From assembly GCF_001544575.2 (NCBI RefSeq), contig NZ_FCNY02000013.1, positions 124,001-188,000 on the forward strand: 64,000 bases of DNA. Reading direction: 5' to 3'. The stretch comes from Caballeronia cordobensis. Its GTDB lineage: Bacteria > Pseudomonadota > Gammaproteobacteria > Burkholderiales > Burkholderiaceae. The notes under the pieces were generated by a model. That model did not search any database. It worked only from the letters and a program-made list of their open reading frames with translations, and was not told the origin of the DNA. The position numbers were made by a program, and so were the translations under genes. Positions 17,116-25,372 of this stretch are shown in pieces (positions within the stretch are counted from its first letter, which is position 1; every line of letters begins with the position of its first letter).

Positions 17116-18777
17116 TCAGGCCAACTGGAATTTCCCGACGAGCGTTTTCAGCGCGCGCGCCTGATCGTCGAGCGATTGCGCGGCAGCCGCCGCCTCTTCG
17201 ACGAGTGCGGCGTTCTGCTGCGTGTTCGCATCCATCTTGGTCACGGCGTCGCCAATCGATTCGATGCCCGTCTTCTGCTCGGCCGACGCCGCCGAGATCT
17301 CGCCCATGATGTCCGTGACGCGGCGCACGGCCTTCACGACTTCGTCCATCGTGGCGCCGGCTTCCTGCGCGTAGGTCGAGCCATCCGACACGCGCGACAC
17401 GGAGGTGTCGATCAAGGCCTTGATCTCCTTGGCCGCCGACGACGACCGCTGCGCGAGTCCGCGCACCTCGCCCGCGACGACCGCGAAGCCGCGTCCCTGC
17501 TCGCCCGCGCGCGCCGCTTCGACCGCCGCATTGAGCGCGAGGATGTTGGTCTGGAAGGCGATGCCCTCGATCACGCCGATGATGTCGCCGATGCTCTTCG
17601 CGCTCGCGTCGATACGCTGCATCGTCTCGACGACGCGGCCCACGACCGCGCCGCCCTTCTCCGCGATCTCCGAGGCGCTCGCGGCCAGCGTGCTCGCCTG
17701 CTTGGCGTTGTCGGCGTTCTGGCGCACCGTCGAGGTGAGCTGCTCCATGCTGGCCGCGGTCTTTTCGAGCGCGACGGCCTGCTCTTCGGTGCGGCGCGAC
17801 AGGTCGACGTTGCCGGTGGAAATTTCGCTCGATGCCGACGCGATGGCCTCGGCGCTCGCCGCGATATCGCCGACGGTGGCCGAGAGACCCGCCCGCATTT
17901 CGGCGAGCGCGTGCAGCATGCTGGCGTCGTCGCGGCGCTTGAGCCTGATCTCGTGCGCGAGATCGCCCGCCGCGATGCGCCGCGCGATGTCCTTCGCGTA
18001 GCCGGGCTCGCCGCCGAGCTGTCCCGCGAGCCGGCGCACGACCCATTCGGACACGACGATGGCGAGCGCGAACAACGCGAGCGTGAGCGCCGACACCATC
18101 ACGAACGACGAATGGAAGATGAACGACGCGGAATCGATCGTGGCCTTGGCGGCCGCCCCGCGGCGCGCGACGAGCTCATCGACCATCTTTTCGAGCTTGC
18201 CGGTTTCGACGAGCAGCGACACGTCCTGCGTGCCGACTTGCCAGTTCATCTGCGACAGATCAAGCGGCTGTTCCTTCACGAGCGTGACGAACGTGCGCAG
18301 GTTCTTGCTCCACGTTGCGAGCGCGGCGGCAAAGCGCTTTTGCTGCGCGGGCGCATCCTGATCCGCGTGATCGATGTATTGCGCGAGCTGCGTCTGTTCG
18401 CGGCCGATATCCGCGAGCGCCTGCTCGACCTGCGCGCCGAGATCGTCGCGTTCCTTGGCGGTGGTCGCGGTGAGCAGCATCTTTTGCGAGCGGCTCGCGC
18501 GCAGCAGATAACCGCGCGTTTCCTCCGCCGCGCGGCTCGCGACATAGCCCTGCGTGTAGATCGATTCGGTTGCGCCGTTCAGACGGCTGATCTGCGTGAG
18601 CGAAATCGCGCCGATGCCGAGCGTGCCCGCGAGCACGAGCCCGAACGCGAGTCTCAGCGATGCCTTGACGGACAGCGCGCGTGTGCCCGTCGTGCGGGCG
18701 TCGAGTCGTGCGGGCGCGGCCTCGGCCTGCGCTACGAAGCCCGCGTCCTTGGCGCCGCGAAGCGAAAACAGTTTCAT
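17116..18777 (-). CDS. Methyl-accepting chemotaxis protein (Tar/Tsr type)
   Basis: The 553-residue inner-membrane chemoreceptor has a transmembrane helix near residues 45-65, a ~150-residue periplasmic four-helix-bundle sensor, a second transmembrane helix near residues 215-235, a HAMP domain (~240-290) and the cytoplasmic signalling domain. The hairpin tip is conserved (AVEAARAGEQGRGFAVVAGE, VRGLAQRSSSAAKEIK). The C-terminal AALVEEAAAAAQSLDDQA is usual in Burkholderia receptors. There is no C-terminal CheR-tethering pentapeptide. GGGGAAG before 18777 supports that start. The ligand is unknown. No che genes are nearby, so it is an orphan receptor next to c-di-GMP signalling genes. Confidence 0.94.
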   Translation of the reverse strand: MKLFSLRGAKDAGFVAQAEAAPARLDARTTGTRALSVKASLRLAFGLVLAGTLGIGAISLTQISRLNGATESIYTQGYVASRAAEETRGYLLRASRSQKMLLTATTAKERDDLGAQVEQALADIGREQTQLAQYIDHADQDAPAQQKRFAAALATWSKNLRTFVTLVKEQPLDLSQMNWQVGTQDVSLLVETGKLEKMVDELVARRGAAAKATIDSASFIFHSSFVMVSALTLALFALAIVVSEWVVRRLAGQLGGEPGYAKDIARRIAAGDLAHEIRLKRRDDASMLHALAEMRAGLSATVGDIAASAEAIASASSEISTGNVDLSRRTEEQAVALEKTAASMEQLTSTVRQNADNAKQASTLAASASEIAEKGGAVVGRVVETMQRIDASAKSIGDIIGVIEGIAFQTNILALNAAVEAARAGEQGRGFAVVAGEVRGLAQRSSSAAKEIKALIDTSVSRVSDGSTYAQEAGATMDEVVKAVRRVTDIMGEISAASAEQKTGIESIGDAVTKMDANTQQNAALVEEAAAAAQSLDDQARALKTLVGKFQLA

Positions 18778-19122
18778 CGATCTTCCCCGATTTTGATCTG
18801 CGGACTCAGCCGTCGTGCGGCGCATCCGTGGTCTGGTCCCCGCCGGTAGTACGGCAGGTTTTTCGGCTTCTTGAGCCGCTTTAATTGGCGCGCGAACAGA
18901 CGTTCGCCCGCTACGTTCGGTTATAACCGGCCAAAATTCGTCGTATCAATGGAATTCGCTGTTCGCAACGCGGCGAAAGCTGTCCGATTCGCGACAAAGC
19001 TTGGCAGGACAACCCGCAAAGGACAGCCTAAACTTGTCAGAAATTCAGTCCACGCATAAATCGCGGGGACAAATAAATCGAAATCCGAGACGGTTTTCCG
19101 CTTTCTTCATCAGCCATCCACT
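18778..19122. other. Intergenic region between chemoreceptor and MFS genes
   Basis: These 345 bp separate two divergently oriented genes. The stretch around 18900-19080 is richer in A/T than the flanks and probably carries both promoters. I tested it by eye for a sigma-28 (flagellar) promoter for the chemoreceptor and did not find one with correct spacing. No small gene or strong hairpin is evident. Confidence 0.5.
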
Positions 19123-20382
19123 ATGCAAACGAGCATCGACAAGGGCGCTTTGTCGCCTTCCGGCGCAGCGGCCGGCGCTTCCGCCGCAGGTTCCGCGGGC
19201 ACGGCCACGCAACAACGCACCGTGTATTCCGTGCTAGGCGCGATCAGCTTCTCGCACCTGCTGAACGACATGATCCAGTCGCTGATTCTCGCGATCTACC
19301 CGATGTTCAAGAGCGAGTTCGCGCTCTCGTTCGGGCAGATCGGCCTGATCACGCTGACGTATCAGATCACTGCGTCGCTACTGCAACCGCTCGTCGGGCT
19401 GTATACGGACAAGCATCCGAAGCCGTATTCGCTTCCGGTGGGCATGGGCTTCACCTTGTCGGGCCTGCTGCTGATGTCGGTCGCGGGCAACTTCGGCACG
19501 CTGCTCATCGCGGCGGCGCTCGTAGGCTGCGGCTCGTCGGTGTTTCATCCGGAGTCGTCGCGGGTCGCGCGCATGGCCTCGGGCGGCAAGCACGGTCTCG
19601 CGCAGTCGCTGTTTCAGGTGGGCGGCAACGCGGGCTCGTCGCTGGGGCCCTTGCTCGCCGCGCTGATCGTGATTCCGCACGGGCAGAAGAGCATCGCGTG
19701 GTTCTCGGCGGCGGCGCTCGTCGCGATGTTCGTGCTGGCTAACATCGGCCGCTGGTACAAGCGCCATCCGGCGACGAAGAAGGGCCGCAAGCAGGTCGCG
19801 CACGCGACGCTGCCACGCAACAAGGTCATCATGGCGATGAGCGTGTTGGTGCTGCTCGTGTTCTCGAAGTACTTCTATCTCGCGAGCATCACGAGTTACT
19901 TCACGTTCTATCTGATCAGCAAGTTCGGCCTGTCGGTGCAGGCTGCGCAGATTCATCTGTTCGTGTTTCTCGCGGCGGTGGCGGCGGGCACGATCATCGG
20001 CGGGCCGGTGGGCGACAAGGTCGGACGCAAGTCCGTGATCTGGGTGTCGATTCTCGGCGTCACGCCGTTCACGCTTTTGATGCCTTATGCGAATCTGTTC
20101 TGGACGGGCGTCTTGTCGGTGATCATCGGGCTCGTGCTGGCTTCGGCGTTCTCGGCGATTCTCGTTTATGCGCAAGAGCTGATTCCCGGCAAGGTCGGGA
20201 TGGTGGCGGGCCTCTTCTTCGGCTTCGCGTTCGGCATGGGCGGCGTGGGCGCGGCGGTGCTCGGGCATCTCGCCGACACCACGAGCATCGATTACGTGTA
20301 CAAGGTGTGTTCGTTCCTGCCGCTGCTCGGCGTGCTGACGGTGGTGTTGCCGAAGACGCAGGAGACGCCGGCGAAGGCTTGA
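19123..20382 (+). CDS. MFS transporter, fosmidomycin-resistance (Fsr) type
   Basis: The 419-residue, 12-helix major facilitator protein matches Fsr: AISFSHLLNDMIQSLILAIYP at the N-terminus, GLYTDKHPKPYSL between helices 2 and 3, and CGSSVFHPESSRVARMASGG near residue 145. Fsr-type pumps export fosmidomycin in E. coli; the natural substrate is not settled. The gene stands alone and is followed by a good rho-independent terminator 26 bp after its stop. The N-terminal 30 residues are low-complexity (Ala/Gly/Ser), as is common for Burkholderia MFS proteins. Confidence 0.9.
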   Translation: MQTSIDKGALSPSGAAAGASAAGSAGTATQQRTVYSVLGAISFSHLLNDMIQSLILAIYPMFKSEFALSFGQIGLITLTYQITASLLQPLVGLYTDKHPKPYSLPVGMGFTLSGLLLMSVAGNFGTLLIAAALVGCGSSVFHPESSRVARMASGGKHGLAQSLFQVGGNAGSSLGPLLAALIVIPHGQKSIAWFSAAALVAMFVLANIGRWYKRHPATKKGRKQVAHATLPRNKVIMAMSVLVLLVFSKYFYLASITSYFTFYLISKFGLSVQAAQIHLFVFLAAVAAGTIIGGPVGDKVGRKSVIWVSILGVTPFTLLMPYANLFWTGVLSVIIGLVLASAFSAILVYAQELIPGKVGMVAGLFFGFAFGMGGVGAAVLGHLADTTSIDYVYKVCSFLPLLGVLTVVLPKTQETPAKA

Positions 20383-20408
20383 GGTTATTGCGGTCTGGAT
20401 GGGCGATG

Positions 20409-20441
20409 CGCCCGGTCGATTGAATCGGCCGGGCGTTTTGC
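20409..20441 (+). terminator. Rho-independent terminator of the MFS gene
   Basis: A GC-rich stem CGCCCGG/CCGGGCG extended by TCGAT/ATCGG closes on a three-base loop. It is followed by TTTTG and a pyrimidine-rich tail, 26 bp after the MFS stop. Confidence 0.8.
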
Positions 20442-20716
20442 TTTGTGACGCGTTTCATCTTCGATGATCGGCAGCGTCGGTGTAACGGCAAGACATGAAG
20501 CAGCCTTCATAAGTTAGCCCTACGTATCATTTTCATTCCAGGAAAGAACAGCGGCATTGTGCCCACGCGCGCGTCTTTCTGAAATCACCGCTGTTTCCTA
20601 TACTGCTGCACACTGGCCGCGCAAGGCCGGCAGTGCCGATGCTCACGCGATGACGACCGTCGTCTCCAATGAAACGCGGCGAAACATCGGCTCCGCTCAC
20701 TTCACAGAACGTAACA
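20442..20716. other. Upstream region of the fimbrial adhesin gene
   Basis: This region, between the MFS terminator and the adhesin start, has a relatively A/T-rich part around 20510-20605. A TATACT at 20599-20604 could be a -10 element, but no matching -35 is clear. No repeat, hairpin or small gene is convincing. Confidence 0.4.
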
Positions 20717-21688
20717 ATGACGCGAACGGATTGGCTCGGCCTGTTTCGTATTCTCGTGTTGCTCGCATTGCCGGCCTGTTCGATCGGTGAGGCGCGAGCG
20801 GACTGCACCGCGTCGAGCGGCATGCCCGCGGTGTTCAGTTACGGCTCCGTGGCGGTCTCGAGCACGGTCGCCGTGGGCGACGTCATTCCGGGCACGGTGA
20901 AGGCCTTCACTGTCGTGGGAAAGTGCGTATCGAGCGGCGTGTTCGGCAAGCCTATCGTTGCTTGCCCGGGCAGCGGTACCGAAGTGTCCGGCATGTCCGG
21001 CGTCTACCCGACAAACGTGGCGGGCGTCGGCATGAGAATGCGCGACTCCAACGGAAATCCTCTCTCTGGAACTGGCGGCTGCTCGATGACTTCCGTTCTG
21101 GGCTACGTCGGCGCGGACGGCCGCTACACCTTCACGGCGTCGTTCGAACTCGTGAAAACCGGCACGGTGTCGTCCGGGTTGCTGGTGGGCGCAATCTACT
21201 ATTCCGGCGTACTCAACACGGGCGTGCCGCTGAACGACGGCGCCTATACGATGTCCGTGCCGAACAACACGCCCGTCACGGCGATCACCTGCAACGTCAC
21301 CGCGGCGACCGCGAATCAGACGATCACGCTGGCGACCGTCAGTCCCTCGGCGTTTCCCGCCGTCGGCTCGACGGCGGCGAGGACGTCATTTTCACTGGGT
21401 CTCAGTTGCCAGGCAGGCGTGAAGGTCTGGGTGGTGTTCAGCTCGACATCCGGATCGTCCGGTATTGCGAGCGCATTGGGAAACGCCGGCACGGCACAGT
21501 CCATCGGCGTGCAATTGCTCGACGCCACGCAGACGCCCATCACGCTCGATTCGCCGCTCATGCTGACGTCCAGCACGACGGGAAACATGTCGTTCCCCTT
21601 CTTCACTCAATACGTCCGGACGGGCGCCACTGCCGTCACGGCAGGCACCGTGCGCGCAACGGCCGTGTTCACATTGAACTATCAATGA
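20717..21688 (+). CDS. Two-domain fimbrial adhesin/pilin-like protein (orphan)
   Basis: The 323-residue secreted protein has a signal peptide (LGLFRILVLLALPACSIGEARA), an N-terminal domain of about 165 residues with paired cysteines, and a C-terminal pilin-type domain. That domain begins near TAITCNVTAATANQTITLATV and ends in TAVFTLNYQ, the penultimate-aromatic end typical of chaperone-usher subunits. This layout matches tip adhesins such as MrkD/FimH. An in-frame ATG 48 bp earlier is possible, but the signal peptide fits a start at 20717. No chaperone, usher or major pilin gene is adjacent, so it is an orphan subunit. Its G+C is slightly lower than the neighbours. Confidence 0.75.
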   Translation: MTRTDWLGLFRILVLLALPACSIGEARADCTASSGMPAVFSYGSVAVSSTVAVGDVIPGTVKAFTVVGKCVSSGVFGKPIVACPGSGTEVSGMSGVYPTNVAGVGMRMRDSNGNPLSGTGGCSMTSVLGYVGADGRYTFTASFELVKTGTVSSGLLVGAIYYSGVLNTGVPLNDGAYTMSVPNNTPVTAITCNVTAATANQTITLATVSPSAFPAVGSTAARTSFSLGLSCQAGVKVWVVFSSTSGSSGIASALGNAGTAQSIGVQLLDATQTPITLDSPLMLTSSTTGNMSFPFFTQYVRTGATAVTAGTVRATAVFTLNYQ

Positions 21689-21706
21689 CGCGCGACGTTG
21701 TGTTCG

Positions 21707-23617
21707 TCATGCCTTGCCCTGTCGCGCGTCGCCCAGCGCCTCCCTGACCTGCATCAGCGCCCCTGGGTCTTCGATCGTCGGCAACTCGCCCGGATCGCGC
21801 CCTTCCGCGAGCGCGGCGATCGCCCTTCGCAGCAGCTTGCCGGACCGCGTCTTCGGCAGCATCGTCACGAAATGGACTCTCGATGGACGCGCGATCGCGC
21901 CGAGCTGCGAATCCACCGCGTGACAGAGCTCCGCTTCGAGCCCTTCGCGCGCGCCGGGCGCGTTGATACGGTCCGCGTCGCGCAGCACCACGAAGGCCGC
22001 CGCGGCCTGCCCCTTCACCGCATCCGCGATGCCGACGACGGCCACCTCCGCCACCGCCGGATGCGCCGACAGCGCCTCCTCGATCTCGCGCGTGCCGAGC
22101 CGATGCCCGGCGACATTGATCACATCGTCGGTGCGGCCGAGAATCGACACGTAGCCGTCTTCGTCCTGCACGCCCCAGTCGAACGTCGAATAGACCTCGT
22201 GGCCCGGCACGCTCTGCCAGTACGTGGAGACAAAGCGCTTGTCGTCGCGCCACACGGTCTGCATGCAGCCCGGCGGCAACGGATAGCCCAGCGTCACGAC
22301 ACCCTTCTCGCCCGGCGCGCATTCGTCGCCGGTCGCCTCGTTGCGCAGCCTGAGGTCGAAGCCCATCGACGGCACGCCCGGCGAGCCGAGCTTCGACGGC
22401 AATTCCTCGATGCCGCGCGGTATCGCGATCATCGGCCAGCCGGTTTCCGTCTGCCAGTAATTGTCGATGACGGGCTTCTTCAGCGCGCTCTGGATCCATT
22501 GCGCGGTCGGCTCGTCGAGCGGCTCGCCCGCGAGAAAGAGCGTGCGCAGGCTCGACAGGTCGTACTTCTCCATCAACGCCGGGTCCTGTTTCTTGAGCAC
22601 GCGGATCGCGGTCGGCGCGGTGAACATCAGGTTGATCTTGTACTGCTCGACGAGCCGCCACCAGACGCCGCCATCGGGGCGAATCGGCGTGCCTTCGTAC
22701 ATCACGGTCGTCAGACCCGCGATCAGCGGCGCATAGATGATGTAGCTGTGCCCGACGACCCAGCCGACGTCCGATGCCGTGAACATCGTGTCGCCCGGCG
22801 CGCCCTGAAAGATATGCTCCATCGACGCGGCGAGTGCGACCGCGTAGCCGCCCACATCGCGCTGCACGCCTTTCGGGCGGCCCGTCGTGCCGGAGGTGTA
22901 GAGAATGTAGGAAGGCTCGTTCGATTCGAGCCATTCGCAGGGCACGTGGGCATCGAAAAACTGTTCGCGCAGCGGCTCGTAGGCGACGAGATAGCTCGCC
23001 TGCAGACGCTCGGGCGCAAGCTGCCGGTCGATCAGCAAGACTTGCGGCACCTTGTATTCGGCGCGCGACAACGCCTCGTCGACGAGCGGCGTGTAGTCGA
23101 TTACCTTGCCCGCGCGCGCGCCGGCGTCGGCGGTGACGATGAGCGCGGGCTCGGCATCGTCGATGCGCGCCGCGAGATTCGGCGCCGCGAAGCCGCCGAA
23201 CACGACCGAATGGATCGCGCCGATGCGCGCGCACGCGAGCATCGCGAACAGCGCTTCGGGGATCATCGGCAGATAGATCAGCACGCGGTCGCCCTTCTTC
23301 ACGTGCAGCGAACGCATGACCGCCGCCATGCGGTTCACTTCGGCATGCAGCTCCGCATAGGTGTAATGGCGCTCGATGCCCGTTTCCGTCGAGACATACA
23401 CGAGCGCATCCTGTTGCGCGCGCGTGGCGAGATGCCGGTCCACCGCGTTATGGCACAGATTCGTTTTACCGCCGACGAACCAGCGCGCGAACGGCGGATG
23501 GCTCGCGTCGAGCACGGCGTCGAACGGTGTCTGCCAATGGATGCGGCGGGCCTGTTCGGCCCAGAACGCTTCGGGTTCGTCGATCGAGCGGCGATACGCT
23601 TCTCGGTAAGTCGGCAT
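21707..23617 (-). CDS. prpE: Propionate-CoA ligase (PrpE)
   Basis: The 636-residue member of the acetyl-CoA synthetase family activates propionate to propionyl-CoA through an acyl-adenylate. The P-loop-like motif YTSGTTGRPKGV lies near residue 245, NYWQTETGWP (adenylate motif) near 400, GRTDDVINVAGHRLGTREIE in the hinge region, and the acetylatable catalytic Lys in PKTRSGKLLRR near the C-terminus. AGAGGA upstream of 23617 supports that start. The N-terminus (YREAYRRSIDEPEAFWAEQA) is typical of PrpE rather than Acs. No methylcitrate-cycle genes are adjacent. Confidence 0.9.
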   Translation of the reverse strand: MPTYREAYRRSIDEPEAFWAEQARRIHWQTPFDAVLDASHPPFARWFVGGKTNLCHNAVDRHLATRAQQDALVYVSTETGIERHYTYAELHAEVNRMAAVMRSLHVKKGDRVLIYLPMIPEALFAMLACARIGAIHSVVFGGFAAPNLAARIDDAEPALIVTADAGARAGKVIDYTPLVDEALSRAEYKVPQVLLIDRQLAPERLQASYLVAYEPLREQFFDAHVPCEWLESNEPSYILYTSGTTGRPKGVQRDVGGYAVALAASMEHIFQGAPGDTMFTASDVGWVVGHSYIIYAPLIAGLTTVMYEGTPIRPDGGVWWRLVEQYKINLMFTAPTAIRVLKKQDPALMEKYDLSSLRTLFLAGEPLDEPTAQWIQSALKKPVIDNYWQTETGWPMIAIPRGIEELPSKLGSPGVPSMGFDLRLRNEATGDECAPGEKGVVTLGYPLPPGCMQTVWRDDKRFVSTYWQSVPGHEVYSTFDWGVQDEDGYVSILGRTDDVINVAGHRLGTREIEEALSAHPAVAEVAVVGIADAVKGQAAAAFVVLRDADRINAPGAREGLEAELCHAVDSQLGAIARPSRVHFVTMLPKTRSGKLLRRAIAALAEGRDPGELPTIEDPGALMQVREALGDARQGKA

Positions 23618-23756
23618 GCGCGTCCTCTGCAAAGCGGCGTTGACGGGCCTTAGCGGTGCATGGGGCCAGAGTCAGCGCTACAGCGCCAACGCTGGCCGAC
23701 ACAGCATAGAGCAGGCCACCGGACGCGGCTAGACAGGGGACGCCCTGATCGGCGTT

Positions 23757-24233
23757 TTACAGCGCCCGCGTGCGCGCGGCGGCATGGTCAGCGGATGCCG
23801 TGTGCTTCAGCAGCACGGGCACGAGTTCGCCCGCAACCCGCATGCTCGACACGACGACCGTGCGCACGCCGCTGCCCTCGGTCAGCGCGCGCAGCGTTTC
23901 GCGCGTCGTCGCACGCGCCTCGATGCGCGGCTCGATCACGATCATTCCGCGGCAGCAGGCGGCGAGCGTCGGGCGATGGGTGCGCATCCACGCGGCGCGC
24001 AGGCGCGCGTCGTCGGCGGATTCGCTTTCGTCGTGCTCGGCCACCAGCACGAAAGGCGTCCCGAGCTTCACGAGGCGGCGCATCTGCGCGCTCCACGCGA
24101 ATGCATAGCCGGGCTTCACGGCGCGCGGGCGCACGCGCACGAGCGGGAAACGGCTCGTGTCGAAGAGGCGCGCATCGAGCGCTGGCGCGGAAGTCGATGT
24201 CGGGAACAGGTCGGCGGCGGTCACTTCGTTCAC
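23757..24233 (-). CDS. Unknown protein, second gene of a Fur-box operon (SpoIIAA/STAS-like by eye)
   Basis: The 158-residue cytosolic protein has no confident family. It starts with GTG at 24233, overlapping the TGA of the upstream gene by four bases (GTGA), which implies translational coupling. The pattern FPLVRVRPRA, MRRLVKLGTPFVLVAEHD, LRAAWMRTHRPTLAACCRGMIVIEP, then VRTVVVSSMRVAGELVPVLL looks like an alpha/beta fold. It is reminiscent of SpoIIAA-like (STAS/SEC14) domains, where a W-x-K/R-x-xR...C-x-G motif is common; this is a by-eye suggestion only. The Fur box upstream of the operon is the main functional clue and suggests expression under iron limitation. Confidence 0.7.
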   Translation of the reverse strand: MNEVTAADLFPTSTSAPALDARLFDTSRFPLVRVRPRAVKPGYAFAWSAQMRRLVKLGTPFVLVAEHDESESADDARLRAAWMRTHRPTLAACCRGMIVIEPRIEARATTRETLRALTEGSGVRTVVVSSMRVAGELVPVLLKHTASADHAAARTRAL

Positions 24234-24481
24234 AGTGGTTTCGGGCTCCAGTAGTTGAGCGCGGCAATGAGACTCGGCCAGCGGGATCGTCGCGGCACGA
24301 CGCGCCGTTTCGGCAACGCGCGCGGCGCACGGCGCTTGTCCTGCTTCGGCGCGGGCGTGGGCGCGGCGGATGAATCGCCCCAGGCGCGGCGCGTCGTTTC
24401 GAGCACCTTCGCCGCGTTCGCAGCGATCGCGCGCGTCTCGCCTTGCGGGCCGCGCGTGCGCGCGTCGGATTCGGTGGTCAT
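24230..24481 (-). CDS. Small basic protein of unknown function, first gene of a Fur-box operon
   Basis: The 83-residue protein is very rich in Arg, Lys, Pro and Ala, with no hydrophobic segment except a short C-terminal stretch (WPSLIAALNYW). I do not recognise it. AGGAGG sits seven bases before the ATG at 24481, an excellent ribosome binding site. A second in-frame ATG at 24496 also has GGAGG before it, adding five residues (MRRAD), so the start could be either. The stop overlaps the GTG of the next gene. A perfect 7-1-7 Fur-type palindrome lies 46 bp upstream. Gram-positive bacteria have small basic Fur-regulated proteins (Fbp), but I see no homology. Confidence 0.65.
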   Translation of the reverse strand: MTTESDARTRGPQGETRAIAANAAKVLETTRRAWGDSSAAPTPAPKQDKRRAPRALPKRRVVPRRSRWPSLIAALNYWSPKPL

Positions 24482-24525
24482 GTCGGCCCTCCTCATGTCG
24501 GTCCTCCATTCGTGATGCTCATTGT

Positions 24526-24544
24526 ATTGAGAATCATTCTCACT
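24526..24544 (-). promoter_or_regulatory. Fur box upstream of the two-gene unknown operon
   Basis: The core TGAGAATCATTCTCA (24528-24542) is a perfect seven-one-seven inverted repeat. It closely matches the Fur consensus TGATAAT-N-ATTATCA and extends to ATTGAGAATCATTCTCACT, near the 19-bp box. It lies about 46-60 bp upstream of the leftward start at 24481, a position from which Fe-Fur would block RNA polymerase. The only gene on the other side ends, rather than starts, near here. Confidence 0.8.
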
Positions 24545-24555
24545 TACAAGAGAAG

Positions 24556-24578
24556 AAAAAGCGCGCCGGAGCGCGCGC
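24556..24578 (-). terminator. Rho-independent terminator of the uvrD-mtnN operon
   Basis: On the minus strand GCGCGC-TCCG-GCGCGC is followed by TTTTTC, about 40 bp after the mtnN stop. It separates this operon from the Fur-controlled pair downstream. Confidence 0.7.
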
Positions 24579-24619
24579 CTTATCGATGATTCCTCGTCAC
24601 GGCAAGGTTTTGGACCGCG

Positions 24620-25372
24620 TCAGGCGCGGGCGCGCAGGAAGCGCGACAAAATGCCCGACGAATACGTCGCGGCAATCGAGGTGAGGAATTCGGCGAACGA
24701 CGCGGGCGCGGCGGCGTCGGCGGTATCGGAGATGGTGCGCACGACCGCGCACGGCACGTCGTGCTCGTAGCAGACCTGCGCGATGGCCGCCCCTTCCATC
24801 TCGACGGCGAGCGCGTCCGGCAATGCGTCGCGCAGGGCGAAGAGCGCGTCATGGCTCGCGATGAAGCGATCGCCGCTCACGATGAGCCCGCGATGCACGC
24901 GCGGCGCGTTCACCGCGAAACGCGCCGACAGCGCGCGGCCCGCCTCGGCGATGAACGCGTCGGCAGCGGCGGCGAGCGCATCGGAAAAGGCGCGGTCGGC
25001 GTGAAAGTGCGAACGGTCCAGCAGCGGCACCTCGAAGCGCGGAAAGAGCGGCGATGCGTCGAGATCGTGCTGCATCAGCGCGTCCGCGACGACGATATCG
25101 CCCACCTGCACGTCGGCCCGCACGCCGCCCGCGACGCCCGTGAAGACGATCGCATCGGCCTCGAAAACGTGGATCAGCGCGCTCGCCGTCGCGGCCGCCG
25201 CCACCTTGCCGATGCGCGCGAGCGTCACGACGACAGGCAAGCCGTGCGCGTCGCCGACGTAATAATCGCGCCGGCCGAGCGTGACGGTGCGCACTTCGCC
25301 CGCCGCGCGCATCTGCGCGATCAGATCGCCCAGCTCCTGCGGCAACGCCGCCATGATGCCGAGCCGCTTCAT
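24620..25372 (-). CDS. mtnN: 5'-methylthioadenosine/S-adenosylhomocysteine nucleosidase
   Basis: The 250-residue PNP-family enzyme cleaves adenine from MTA, SAH or 5'-deoxyadenosine. Family features include MKRLGIMAALPQELGDL at the start, VFTGVAGGVRADVQVGDIVVA (~75-95), the substrate-binding region ALAVEMEGAAIAQVCYEHDVP (~190-210), and RTISDTAD with the catalytic Asp near 220. The ATG overlaps the uvrD stop by four bases (ATGA), so it is translationally coupled to uvrD, an unexpected pairing. It is slightly longer than E. coli MtnN (232), which is common in Burkholderia. Confidence 0.92.
   Translation of the reverse strand: MKRLGIMAALPQELGDLIAQMRAAGEVRTVTLGRRDYYVGDAHGLPVVVTLARIGKVAAAATASALIHVFEADAIVFTGVAGGVRADVQVGDIVVADALMQHDLDASPLFPRFEVPLLDRSHFHADRAFSDALAAAADAFIAEAGRALSARFAVNAPRVHRGLIVSGDRFIASHDALFALRDALPDALAVEMEGAAIAQVCYEHDVPCAVVRTISDTADAAAPASFAEFLTSIAATYSSGILSRFLRARA

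Noticed and set aside
18860..18900. A possible sigma-28 (flagellar) promoter for the chemoreceptor gene on the minus strand
   Set aside because: TAAAG and GCCGA elements exist but the spacing is several bases too short for the known promoter class.
23736..23760. ACGCC/GGCGT hairpin at the end of the Fur-controlled operon
   Set aside because: The T tract lies on the + strand, while the genes run on the minus strand, so it does not form a proper terminator for them; its stem is also short.
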